Assembly (NCBI GenBank): GCA_003518755.1 | Contig: DOYA01000014.1 | Coordinates: 1-11,487 of the forward strand | Origin: Clostridiales bacterium | GTDB lineage: Bacteria; Bacillota; Clostridia; TANB77; CAG-508 | Direction of reading: 5' to 3' | Length of the DNA stretch: 11,487 nt | In this document: positions 1 to 6,272 of the stretch, piece by piece | Numbering within the stretch: the first letter of the stretch is position 1 | Layout of the letters: the number at the start of each line of letters is the position of its first letter | Made by a program: the position numbers and the translations under genes | The notes under the pieces: generated by a model | Told to the model about the DNA's origin: nothing | Databases searched by the model: none | What the model saw: only the letters and a program-made list of their open reading frames with translations

Positions 1-3
1 ATT

Positions 4-12
4 TGTGGATAA
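4..12 (-). promoter_or_regulatory. DnaA box downstream of dnaN
   Basis: TGTGGATAA on the plus strand is a perfect TTATCCACA DnaA box on the minus strand. It lies just past the dnaN 3' end, in the gap leading to the next leftward gene, which lies outside the window. A single perfect 9-mer this close to a box-rich origin is plausibly a real DnaA site, but isolated boxes also occur by chance. Confidence 0.55.
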
Positions 13-36
13 TTCATACCAATTATTTTAAAATAA

Positions 37-60
37 GGCAAGAGATTTTTTTCTCTTACC
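37..60 (-). terminator. candidate dnaN terminator
   Basis: The arms 37-45 (GGCAAGAGA) and 52-60 (TCTCTTACC) can form a 9-bp stem with one wobble pair around a 6-base loop. It lies immediately after the dnaN stop. Read on the minus strand, the stem is followed by TTATTTT, an imperfect U-tract. It could be an intrinsic terminator or an attenuating hairpin; the weak tail lowers confidence. Confidence 0.4.
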
Positions 61-62
61 TT

Positions 63-1181
63 TTACTCACCTTTTAATCTAATTGGTAAAATCATATAAA
101 CATAATCATTATTTTCCACAGATTTTATCAAACATGGAGAAACATTAGTACCAAATTCAATATAAATCTCTTCTTCATCAATTGCTTTTAAACTATCTAA
201 GAAATATCTTGGATTAAATCCAACTTCTAAATTTTGACCTTCTGTAGAAATAAATACTTCTTCTTTTGCATCTCCTGTTTGGTTTGTACAAGAAATTGTT
301 AGTTTTCCAATATCAACTGTAACTTTTACAGGATATTTTTTTTCTTTTTCAATACTTGATGATGCAATTAAACTTATTCTTTCAAAACTATTTAATAAAC
401 TTTCTCTTTCTACTCTAATTCTTGTTTGCCATGTTGTTGGTATTACTGTAGAATAATTTAAAAATTCTCCATCTAAAATTCTTGTTACTACTTTACAATT
501 TTCCATTTCAAAAACTGCTTGATTTTTTGAAACTCCTATTTTTATGCTATCAAACGAATCTGTTAAAATCTTATTAACTTCATTTAAAGTTTTTGCCGGA
601 ATAACTGCTTTAAAATCATTTACAGGAACTGGTATATTTATTGTTCTTAAAGCTAATCTAAATCCATCAATTGCAACAATATTTAATTTATTATTATTAA
701 TTTCGAAAAGACATCCTGTAAAAATTGGTCTTGTTTCTTCTTGGCTTACTGCAAATATAGTTTTTCTTATCATATTTTTTAATGCTGATTGTTCTAAAGT
801 AACTGAATTTTCTACTTCTATTTTTGGTAGTTCGGGAAATTCATCTGGATTCATTGTAGCTAATTTATATAAAGCTCCTTCACAATCAATTGTTAGTAGA
901 TTATTTTCATTTAAACTAATATTAATTTCTGAATCAGGTAATTTTCTAATTATTTCTGTAAACATTGTTGCATTTACAACAATACTACCTTGTTCTTGAA
1001 CATCACATTCCATTTTATATTCAATTCCTAATTCTAAATCATATGTTGTAAGTTTTATTTCATTATCATTAGTTTGAATTAAAATTCCTTCAAGTATTGG
1101 CATTGTTGTTTTAGAAGCTACTCCTTTTACAACTGAATTAAGAGCTTTCATTATTTTATCTTTATAACAGACAAATTTCAT
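63..1181 (-). CDS. dnaN: DNA polymerase III sliding clamp, beta subunit
   Basis: This gene encodes the beta clamp, a ring-shaped dimer that encircles DNA and tethers the replicative polymerase; each monomer has three clamp folds. The ORF is open from 1211, but I place the start at 1181. The protein from there begins MKFVCYKDKI, the usual DnaN N-terminus, and a GAAAGG ribosome binding site lies about 9 bases upstream. This gives 372 residues, normal for the family. Segments typical of DnaN include ATMNPDEFPELP in the middle, AVSQEETRPIFTG, and a C-terminal ending YMILPIRL before the last residues. It lies downstream of dnaA in the same direction, across a gap of about 390 bp that holds the core origin. 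I see no convincing dedicated promoter; a TATAAT lies on the minus strand at 1258-1253 without a good -35. Confidence 0.97.
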   Translation of the reverse strand: MKFVCYKDKIMKALNSVVKGVASKTTMPILEGILIQTNDNEIKLTTYDLELGIEYKMECDVQEQGSIVVNATMFTEIIRKLPDSEINISLNENNLLTIDCEGALYKLATMNPDEFPELPKIEVENSVTLEQSALKNMIRKTIFAVSQEETRPIFTGCLFEINNNKLNIVAIDGFRLALRTINIPVPVNDFKAVIPAKTLNEVNKILTDSFDSIKIGVSKNQAVFEMENCKVVTRILDGEFLNYSTVIPTTWQTRIRVERESLLNSFERISLIASSSIEKEKKYPVKVTVDIGKLTISCTNQTGDAKEEVFISTEGQNLEVGFNPRYFLDSLKAIDEEEIYIEFGTNVSPCLIKSVENNDYVYMILPIRLKGE

Positions 1182-1240
1182 TTTTATCATCCTTTCTATT
1201 TTTGAAAACATACGGAACTATACGATTGTTTAAAATTTCC

Positions 1241-1316
1241 GTTATGTTATTTATTATAATATAAAGTAAATATATTTAGTAGTAGTAGTAGTAGGTATTG
1301 TGGATAATGTGGAAAA
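1241..1316 (+). other. oriC basal unwinding site: AT tract, six DnaA-trios, two DnaA boxes
   Basis: Plus-strand order is: an almost pure A/T tract (1241-1276), six perfect TAG trinucleotides (1277-1294), a 4-base spacer GTAT, then two abutting minus-strand DnaA boxes, TGTGGATAA (1299-1307) and TGTGGAAAA (1308-1316). This matches the basal unwinding system known from Bacillus subtilis. There, DnaA loads on double-stranded boxes and extends as a filament onto one strand through 3'-(G/A)AT-5' trios, which read 5'-TAG/TAA. The trio polarity and its place next to an AT-rich tract fit that model, and the duplex would open toward dnaN. The call rests on pattern only. Confidence 0.88.
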
Positions 1317-1331
1317 CCTTATTTATAATTG

Positions 1332-1465
1332 TTATCCGTAGAAAAACAATTATGGATAAGTATGTGGAAAAGTGATGGGTGTTTTCCACAAGATTAACAT
1401 TTTAAAGTGGATATTTGGTTATCAACAGGTTATAAACAGGTTTTCAACAAAGTATATGTGGATAA
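1332..1465. promoter_or_regulatory. DnaA-box cluster between dnaA and dnaN
   Basis: This cluster of box-like 9-mers lies on the dnaA side of the trios. Listed as read on the plus strand: TTATCCGTA 1332-1340; TATGGATAA 1351-1359 (minus); TGTGGAAAA 1363-1371 (minus); TTTTCCACA 1382-1390; TTATCAACA 1419-1427; TTATAAACA 1430-1438; TTTTCAACA 1441-1449; and a perfect TGTGGATAA 1457-1465 (minus). The three boxes at 1419, 1430 and 1441 repeat every 11 bp, so they face the same side of the helix. Only the last box matches the consensus perfectly; the others carry one or two changes and may be low-affinity sites. Confidence 0.8.
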
Positions 1466-1474
1466 CCAATCAAG

Positions 1475-1572
1475 CTATTCCGTAAGAATAGTTGTACATT
1501 ATTTATAAAAAATTTTATTTATAAAAATATTATTTTAACTAATTTAATTTTTTATTATAATTTAAATATTTT
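1475..1572. other. short palindrome and AT-only tract after dnaA
   Basis: CTATTC (1475-1480) and GAATAG (1486-1491) form a 6-bp stem with a 5-base loop. The stretch from about 1498 to the dnaA stop is then almost entirely A and T, including two copies of ATTTATAAAAA-like sequence. It could be a second easily melted tract flanking the box cluster, or simply the AT-rich 3' untranslated end of dnaA. No T-tract follows the palindrome on the dnaA-coding strand, so I do not call a terminator. Confidence 0.35.
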
Positions 1573-2997
1573 TTATTCTTCAACTTTTAAAATTATATTT
1601 TTCACACTTTCCACAATTAATTTTGTATTTGTTTTTTCTTTTATTTCTTTTCCTATTTTTTTATAAGCATGCATAACTGTTGAGTGATCTCTATTTCCAA
1701 AATCTTGACCTATTTGTGGAAAGCTCATATTAGCAACTTCTCTACATAGATACATAGCTATTTGTCTAGGAAAAGCAATATCATTTGACCTTTTATCTCC
1801 TGCTAAATCTTTTTTTTCTATGCTAAAATATTTTGCAACAGTTTCTTGTATATATTCTGAAGAAATAACTTTTTCTTTTTTAAATATAAACTCATTAATT
1901 ACATTTTCGGCAAGTTCAATTGTTATTGGACTATGTGTTAGAGATGCACGAGCGACTATTTTGTTAAATACACCTTCTAATTCTCGTATATTAGAGTCTA
2001 TTTTTGTTGCTATATCAGCTAAGATATTATCATCTATTATAATATTTTCATCTAGTGCTTTTTTTCTTAATATTGCTACTCTTGTTTCATAATCTGGATT
2101 TGAAATATCTGCAAGTAGCCCCCATTCAAACCTTGATTTTAATCGATCTTCTAAAAATGGTATATCTCTTGGTGGTTTATCACTTGTAATTATAATTTGT
2201 TTTCCATTTTCATATAAAGTATTAAATGTATGGAAAAATTCTTCTTGTACCCTCTCTTTTTTTGCGATAAATTGTATATCATCTATTAATAGTGCATCTG
2301 TATTTCTATATTTATTTCTAAAAGGATCATTTTGCCCATCTTTTATTGAGTTTATTAAGTGATTTGTAAATTGTTCTGAAGTAACATATACAATTCTCAT
2401 TTCAGGATTATTCTGAATTAATCTATTACCAACAGCTTGCATTAAGTGAGTTTTACCTAAACCAACTCCACCATATATAAACAAAGGATTATATGTTTTT
2501 GCAGGATTATCCCCAACTGCCAAAGCTGCCGCATGTGCAAATCTATTATTATTTCCTACAACAAATGTATCAAATGTGTATTTTGGATTAAGATTATTTT
2601 TTACATTAGTTGTTTCTTCTTCTTTTTTTTGTGGATGAATTATTTTTACATTGCTAAAATCATTGGATTCGATTACTGAAGGTGATTCATTGATATTAAT
2701 ATTTGAAGATGGAATTGCTTCTGCGTTTTCTTGAGGTTTTCCTTCTATATCATGTACTGAAAAAGTAAAATCCCTATTAGTTATATAGCTTATAGTGCTT
2801 AATATTAATGGAGCAAATCTATTTTCTAACATGTCTTTAATAAAGCCACCTTTACAAGTAAAAACAATATTATTATTTGAAATACTTTCTATTTCTAAGG
2901 GATTAATATATGTATTAAATGAAATCGGTGTTATTTCTGGAACTAATAAAGATTTAATTTTCTCCATAAGTTCTTCTTTATCTATATCATAATCCAT
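1573..2997 (-). CDS. dnaA: chromosomal replication initiator DnaA
   Basis: DnaA is the AAA+ ATPase that binds DnaA boxes, melts oriC and helps load the helicase; it also acts as a transcription regulator. The protein has 474 residues. Domain I is at about 1-85, a variable polar linker at about 86-136, and the AAA+ core at about 137-350. The core has Walker A GGVGLGKT at 176-183, Walker B LLIDDIQ at 236-242, the box VII arginine in RLKSRF at 285-290, and sensor II around NIREL at 336-340. Domain IV ends the protein with the DNA-binding signature GNRDHSTVMHAY at 434-445; the usual form is GGRDHTTVLHA, so the differences are conservative. The start is supported by AAAGGAG about 8 bases upstream. 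DnaA boxes lie on both sides, with a close pair upstream suggesting autorepression. The gene is divergent from the rpmH operon. Confidence 0.98.
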   Translation of the reverse strand: MDYDIDKEELMEKIKSLLVPEITPISFNTYINPLEIESISNNNIVFTCKGGFIKDMLENRFAPLILSTISYITNRDFTFSVHDIEGKPQENAEAIPSSNININESPSVIESNDFSNVKIIHPQKKEEETTNVKNNLNPKYTFDTFVVGNNNRFAHAAALAVGDNPAKTYNPLFIYGGVGLGKTHLMQAVGNRLIQNNPEMRIVYVTSEQFTNHLINSIKDGQNDPFRNKYRNTDALLIDDIQFIAKKERVQEEFFHTFNTLYENGKQIIITSDKPPRDIPFLEDRLKSRFEWGLLADISNPDYETRVAILRKKALDENIIIDDNILADIATKIDSNIRELEGVFNKIVARASLTHSPITIELAENVINEFIFKKEKVISSEYIQETVAKYFSIEKKDLAGDKRSNDIAFPRQIAMYLCREVANMSFPQIGQDFGNRDHSTVMHAYKKIGKEIKEKTNTKLIVESVKNIILKVEE

Positions 2998-3025
2998 AAC
3001 ACATCTCCTTTCTTAAAAGAAACTA

Positions 3026-3055
3026 ATTATGTATATTAAACATAATAATAAACAA
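3026..3055 (-). promoter_or_regulatory. candidate dnaA promoter
   Basis: On the minus strand, TTGTTT (3055-3050) and CATAAT (3031-3026) are separated by 18 bases and end about 28 bases before the dnaA start. An alternative pair is TTGTTG (3058-3053) with TATACA (3035-3030) and a 17-base spacer. Neither -35 is close to consensus. Two perfect DnaA boxes sit just upstream, where bound DnaA could repress the promoter. The placement is reasonable but the match is weak. Confidence 0.35.
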
Positions 3056-3062
3056 CAAAAAG

Positions 3063-3094
3063 TTATCCACAAAGTTATCCACAATTGTTGATAA
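3063..3094. promoter_or_regulatory. DnaA-box cluster upstream of dnaA
   Basis: Two perfect plus-strand boxes, TTATCCACA at 3063-3071 and 3075-3083, repeat with a 12-bp period. They are followed by TGTTGATAA (3086-3094), a minus-strand TTATCAACA box. The cluster abuts the candidate dnaA promoter, so it fits both an upstream origin half and an autoregulatory operator, as known for dnaA in Bacillus. Confidence 0.85.
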
Positions 3095-3233
3095 GTTTAT
3101 ATTGATTTAATAAAAATACACAAACAATTCGAACATTTTTTTATATCATGAAAACAAGTATGCGAAGCACTTTTGAGGTTTTTGAATTTTAAAAACTAAA
3201 TCATTATATATCATTTGTGTAATTTTCACAGTT

Positions 3234-3253
3234 TGTGGATAACCTGTGAATAA
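3234..3253 (-). promoter_or_regulatory. DnaA-box pair in the dnaA–rpmH gap
   Basis: TGTGGATAA (3234-3242), a perfect minus-strand box, is followed 11 bp on by TGTGAATAA (3245-3253), which has one mismatch. Their phase and orientation match the box arrangement elsewhere in the window. About 140 bp separates them from the cluster near dnaA; that stretch (3095-3233) is AT-rich and I recognise nothing else in it. Confidence 0.75.
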
Positions 3254-3371
3254 CTTAATAAAACTATTAAAAAATTCAATAATTATTAATAAAATTGTTA
3301 TACAACATTTTTCAAAAAATTGCAATATAAATTTTAAAAATACTTTAAAAATATCGGAAATATAATATTGG

Positions 3372-3420
3372 ATGTAAGAAGTAGGAGGTAGGGGGTTGGA
3401 AGTTAGAGATAAGAGGTCGA
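3372..3420 (+). repeat. degenerate heptamer tandem array
   Basis: Seven consecutive 7-base units are visible: ATGTAAG, AAGTAGG, AGGTAGG, GGGTTGG, AAGTTAG, AGATAAG and AGGTCGA. They fit an approximate consensus RRGTWRG. The array is purine-rich and more GC-rich than its surroundings. It lies in the non-coding space between the origin boxes and the rpmH promoter. A 14-base piece (3394-3407) recurs in inverted orientation at 8139-8152 with one mismatch. Its role is unknown. Confidence 0.6.
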
Positions 3421-3466
3421 ATGCATATTGTATGAGTTTCTTTAGAAGATAAATATGGCGGAATTT

Positions 3467-3500
3467 AGATTTTGTAGCATTTATAATGCGTACAAAATCT
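3467..3500. repeat. imperfect palindrome in the dnaA–rpmH gap
   Basis: The arms 3467-3481 and 3485-3500 pair over 15 bp around a 3-base loop, with one bulged base (C3489). Weaker pairing may extend outward to a CGGAA/TTTCGG pair at about 3459-3508. There is no clean T-tract next to the stem on either strand, so it does not look like an ordinary terminator. It could be a protein-binding palindrome, a cruciform or a small repeat element. Confidence 0.5.
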
Positions 3501-3570
3501 TAGTTTCGGTTTTTTAGAAAAATGGAAAATGTGATATTCCGTAAAAGTTGAAAAAAATCTTAAAAATCCA

Positions 3571-3599
3571 TTGACTTTTTTTACTTTTTAGAATATAAT
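3571..3599 (+). promoter_or_regulatory. promoter of the rpmH operon
   Basis: TTGACT (3571-3576), a 17-base spacer and a perfect TATAAT (3594-3599) make a strong vegetative sigma-70/SigA-type promoter. It leaves a 5' leader of about 60 bases before rpmH. The leader contains a TATGA/TCATA potential hairpin and a strong GGGAGG ribosome binding site at 3655-3660. Confidence 0.85.
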
Positions 3600-3669
3600 A
3601 TTTGAGCTTATGTTTTATGAAATATGTAAAATCATATAAAAATAATTAGCAATAGGGAGGTGTTTATAA

Positions 3670-3804
3670 ATGAAAAGAACTTATCAACCAAAAAAAAGAC
3701 AAAATAAAAAGGTACATGGTTTTTTTGCTAGAATGTCAACAAAATCAGGAAGAAATGTATTAAAAGCTAGACGTGCTAAAGGTAGAAAAACTTTATGTGC
3801 ATAA
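3670..3804 (+). CDS. rpmH: 50S ribosomal protein L34
   Basis: L34 is a very small basic protein of the large ribosomal subunit that binds 23S rRNA. The ORF has 44 codons, the usual length. It starts MKRTYQPKKR and contains the highly conserved MSTKSGRNVL and RRAKGRK segments, so the assignment is secure. The start follows a GGGAGG ribosome binding site by about 9 bases. It is the first gene of the operon, read divergently from dnaA as in most bacteria, with rnpA directly behind it. The segment after VHGF reads FARM where RKRM is common, a mild variation. Confidence 0.98.
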   Translation: MKRTYQPKKRQNKKVHGFFARMSTKSGRNVLKARRAKGRKTLCA

Positions 3805-3833
3805 GGAAGTGATTTAATATAAAAACTACAAAA

Positions 3834-4164
3834 ATGTTAAAAAAAAACTATGAGTTTAAAGAAGTTTTAACAAAAGGAAATAAATTTTCAGGAATATATT
3901 TAAATGTTTTTATTTTAAAGAATCGATTTAGTTATAATTTATTAGGACTAGCTATTAGTAGTAAAGTGCGGAAAAGCAGTTCAAAGAGTTAAAGTAAAAA
4001 GATTACTAAGAGAAAACTATAAAAATATTGAAGAAAGTTTAAAAAAAGGATATAGCTTTGTGTTTTTAATTAAAAAAAATTGTGATGTATCAAATTTAAA
4101 CTATAATAAAATTAAATTTGATATCTATGGTATTTTTGAAAAAGCGAGTATTATAAAGAAATGA
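3834..4164 (+). CDS. rnpA: RNase P protein component, interrupted by a one-base frameshift
   Basis: RnpA is the small basic protein that assists the RNase P RNA in 5' maturation of tRNAs. Frame 1 runs from ATG 3834 to codon GTG 3966 and encodes MLKKNYEFKEVLTKGN through GLAISSKV; it then meets TAA at 3990. Skipping base C3969 restores the family sequence, GKAVQRVKVKRLLREN onward, to TGA 4162-4164. The joined protein would have about 109 residues, normal for RnpA. The usual family start lies five codons earlier, at 3819, where the codon is ATA. A GGAAGTG ribosome binding site at 3805-3811 is well placed for 3819 but is 22 bases from ATG 3834. The RNA-binding RNR motif reads RVK, with Val for the usual Asn. 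The second frame ends ATGA-overlapped with yidD. Sequencing error, true loss or recoding are all possible. Confidence 0.85.
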
Positions 4165-4391
4165 TGGTAATTATGAAAAATTTTTTTATTAGTAGTATTA
4201 ATTATTATCAAAAAAATATATCACCTTGGATGGAAAATAAAAACATTAAATGTAAATATTATCCATCTTGTTCTGAATATACAAAACAAGCAATTGAAAA
4301 ATATGGAGCTATAAAAGGATCCTTACTTGGATGTGAGCGAATTATTAGATGTAATCCCTTTTCTAAAGGTGGTTATGATCCTTTAAAATAA
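4161..4391 (+). CDS. yidD: membrane protein insertion efficiency factor YidD
   Basis: YidD is a small protein thought to help YidC insert proteins into the inner membrane; it is usually described as membrane-associated through an amphipathic N-terminus. The 76-residue ORF carries the family hallmarks: YYQKNISP near residue 16, the cysteine motif CKYYPSCSEY at 31-40, AIEKYGAIKG at 44-53, and RCNPFSKGGYDP at 63-74. The first ATG at 4161 overlaps the rnpA stop as ATGA, which suggests translational coupling. Homologues align best from the third Met at 4173 (MKNFF), so that may be the true start. No strong ribosome binding site precedes either. It lies between rnpA and yidC, its usual position. 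Confidence 0.93.
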   Translation: MMVIMKNFFISSINYYQKNISPWMENKNIKCKYYPSCSEYTKQAIEKYGAIKGSLLGCERIIRCNPFSKGGYDPLK

Positions 4392-4412
4392 CAACATAAA
4401 GGAGGATTTTCT

Positions 4413-5444
4413 GTGAGTCTTATGAATTTTTTTGCAAATTTATTTGGATATATTTTAAATTTTTTATATGAGCTTATTGGAAATTTTGGTTTTGCAATTA
4501 TTTTATTTTCGTTATTAATAAAAGTTTTAATGTTACCTATATCATGGGCACAACAAAAAACAATGAAAAAAAGCCAAAAAGTAAATGATGAAATGAAGCA
4601 AATTCAATTTAAATACAAAAATGACCAAGAAAAAATGAACCAAGAGATTATGGCTTTATATAAGAGAGAAAAAATGAATCCTGCTTCTGGGTGTTTAAGT
4701 GCTATCATACAAATTGTTTTATTAATTTCAGTTTTTATGTTAGTAAGATCACCTCTTACATACATGAAAAAAATAGACTCTGAAATCATTAAAAACTCTG
4801 TTGGATATGTTAAAGAACAGGGAGCATCAACTAATTATCCAGAAATTGCAGTTATTAATTATATTACTAACATTGAAAAACAAGAATCCGTAGATGATAA
4901 CCAAGAAAATGAAGAACAACAAGAGGAAAATGTTATTAAAGATAAAAATATTAGTAATGAAGAAAATGTAAATAGTGAATCATACAATAATTTTAATATT
5001 AAAGATTACAAAGATGAATTATATATTAATATGAATTTCTTTGGTATAGATTTAAGTAAAGTTCCAACTGAAGATTTAACAAATATTAAAGCTTTAATAA
5101 TACCTATTTTATATGTAATATCTTCTTTTATTTCAATTAGATTATCTACAAATATGAATAATAAAAAAGAAGAAAAACTAATTAGTGATGGGGCTGATAG
5201 TAAAGAAGACAATGTAGATAATAATTCAAATGAAACAATTGAAGAAAATCAAGAAAAAGTTCCTGATCTTAATGATGCAATGGCAGACACAAACAAAAAA
5301 ATGTCATGGTTTATGCCAATTATGTCAATATCAATTGCTATGGTTGCACCACTTGGACTTGCTTTATATTGGCTTATGAATAATATATTGATGATATTTG
5401 AAAGATTAGTATTAAATAAGATTATAAAAGAAGAAGGAGAATAA
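4413..5444 (+). CDS. yidC: YidC/Oxa1 family membrane protein insertase
   Basis: YidC inserts and folds membrane proteins, alone or with SecYEG. I take the GTG start because GGAGG lies 7 bases upstream; ATG at 4422 is three codons in but badly spaced. The protein has 343 residues. Likely membrane segments are at about 24-46, 92-112, 225-245 and one or two within 297-331. Lys37 in the first core helix corresponds to the conserved basic residue of the hydrophilic groove. MNPASGCL (88-95), NFFGIDLSK (208-216) and PLGLALYW (313-320) are family signatures. No lipoprotein signal peptide is present. Two acidic, Asn/Glu-rich stretches at about 152-192 and 247-292 make it longer than Bacillus homologues. 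It ends one base before jag. Confidence 0.95.
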   Translation: MSLMNFFANLFGYILNFLYELIGNFGFAIILFSLLIKVLMLPISWAQQKTMKKSQKVNDEMKQIQFKYKNDQEKMNQEIMALYKREKMNPASGCLSAIIQIVLLISVFMLVRSPLTYMKKIDSEIIKNSVGYVKEQGASTNYPEIAVINYITNIEKQESVDDNQENEEQQEENVIKDKNISNEENVNSESYNNFNIKDYKDELYINMNFFGIDLSKVPTEDLTNIKALIIPILYVISSFISIRLSTNMNNKKEEKLISDGADSKEDNVDNNSNETIEENQEKVPDLNDAMADTNKKMSWFMPIMSISIAMVAPLGLALYWLMNNILMIFERLVLNKIIKEEGE

Positions 5445-5445
5445 A

Positions 5446-6162
5446 ATGCCTAATAATAGTGTAATATCAGAAGGTAGTACCACAAATGAAGCAATTGAGA
5501 ATGGTTTAAAAATACTTAAAGTTTCTAAAGATATGGTTAATGTTAAAGTTTTAGAAACAGAAAAAAAGAGTTTTTTTAGTATTTTAGCGCCTAGAGTTGT
5601 AAAAGTTGAATTAACCTTAAAAGATGAAAAAGAACTTGCACAAATATCTAAAAATGACAAATCAAAAGAAGCTTATGTAAAAAAAGAAATAAAAGATATA
5701 ACACCTGAAAAACTTGAGCAAGCTGAAAATAATGTAAAAACATTTTTTGAAGCTATTATAAATAAGTTGGGGAATAATATTAATTATTCTTTAGAAAAAA
5801 AACCTAATGGATTGGAAATTAATTTAAGTGGTGATGATGCTGGTTTCTTAATAGGGTATAGAGGAGAAACTATGTATGCATTTCAAGCTATTATTTCAAC
5901 TATAGCAAATAAAGGAATTGATGAAAAAATTAGAGTTTGGCTTGATATAGAAGGGTATAAAGAAAAAAGAGAAAAGACTTTACAAAATTTAGCAAATAGA
6001 ATAGCTAGAACTGTTGAAAAAACTAGAAAGTCAGTTACTCTTGAACCTATGCAAGCATATGAGAGAAAAATAATACACTCTGTATTACAAGATTCTAAAA
6101 CTGTAAAAACAGAAAGTATTGGGGAAGAACCAAGAAGAAGAGTTGTTATTAGTTTAAAATAA
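5446..6162 (+). CDS. jag: RNA-binding protein Jag/KhpB
   Basis: Jag, also called KhpB or EloR, is an RNA-binding protein linked in Firmicutes to control of cell elongation and division, often acting with KhpA. The 238-residue protein has three parts. A Jag N-terminal domain lies at about 5-55, with KKSFFSILAPR at 40-50. A KH domain follows with the GYRG loop at 137-140. A C-terminal R3H domain has the RxxxH motif as Arg207 and His211, ending in EEPRRRVVISLK. A charged, lysine-rich linker joins the first two parts. The start is one base after the yidC stop, with an AGGAG site inside the end of yidC, so translation is probably coupled. It is the last gene of the operon, followed by a strong terminator. 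Confidence 0.94.
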   Translation: MPNNSVISEGSTTNEAIENGLKILKVSKDMVNVKVLETEKKSFFSILAPRVVKVELTLKDEKELAQISKNDKSKEAYVKKEIKDITPEKLEQAENNVKTFFEAIINKLGNNINYSLEKKPNGLEINLSGDDAGFLIGYRGETMYAFQAIISTIANKGIDEKIRVWLDIEGYKEKREKTLQNLANRIARTVEKTRKSVTLEPMQAYERKIIHSVLQDSKTVKTESIGEEPRRRVVISLK

Positions 6163-6182
6163 TTAAATAAAAATAAAATCAG

Positions 6183-6238
6183 AAGTCAAAGTTCCGATTT
6201 TAATCTAAGGATAAGATTAAAGGAATTTTGACTTTTTT
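6183..6238 (+). terminator. intrinsic terminator of the rpmH–jag operon
   Basis: The arms 6183-6206 and 6214-6234 form a long stem of about 20 pairs with one mismatch and a 3-base bulge. The loop is about 7 bases and the T-run at 6233-6238 follows. It starts 20 bases after the jag stop. This is the clearest terminator in the window and separates the operon from mnmE. Confidence 0.9.
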
Positions 6239-6272
6239 AAGTTTGAAAATAGCATTATAAGATAATTATTTA

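Noticed and set aside
1182..1211. Ten-residue N-terminal extension of DnaN from an upstream ATG at 1211
   Set aside because: The family start MKF aligns at 1181, where the GAAAGG ribosome binding site is well spaced.
1277..1294. TAG repeat as a meaningless trinucleotide microsatellite
   Set aside because: Its polarity, spacing to tandem DnaA boxes and adjacent AT-rich tract match DnaA-trio architecture too closely.
3415..3421. GGTCGAA as a Spo0A box (TGTCGAA)
   Set aside because: One mismatch in seven bases, a single copy, and it falls within the heptamer array; chance is sufficient.
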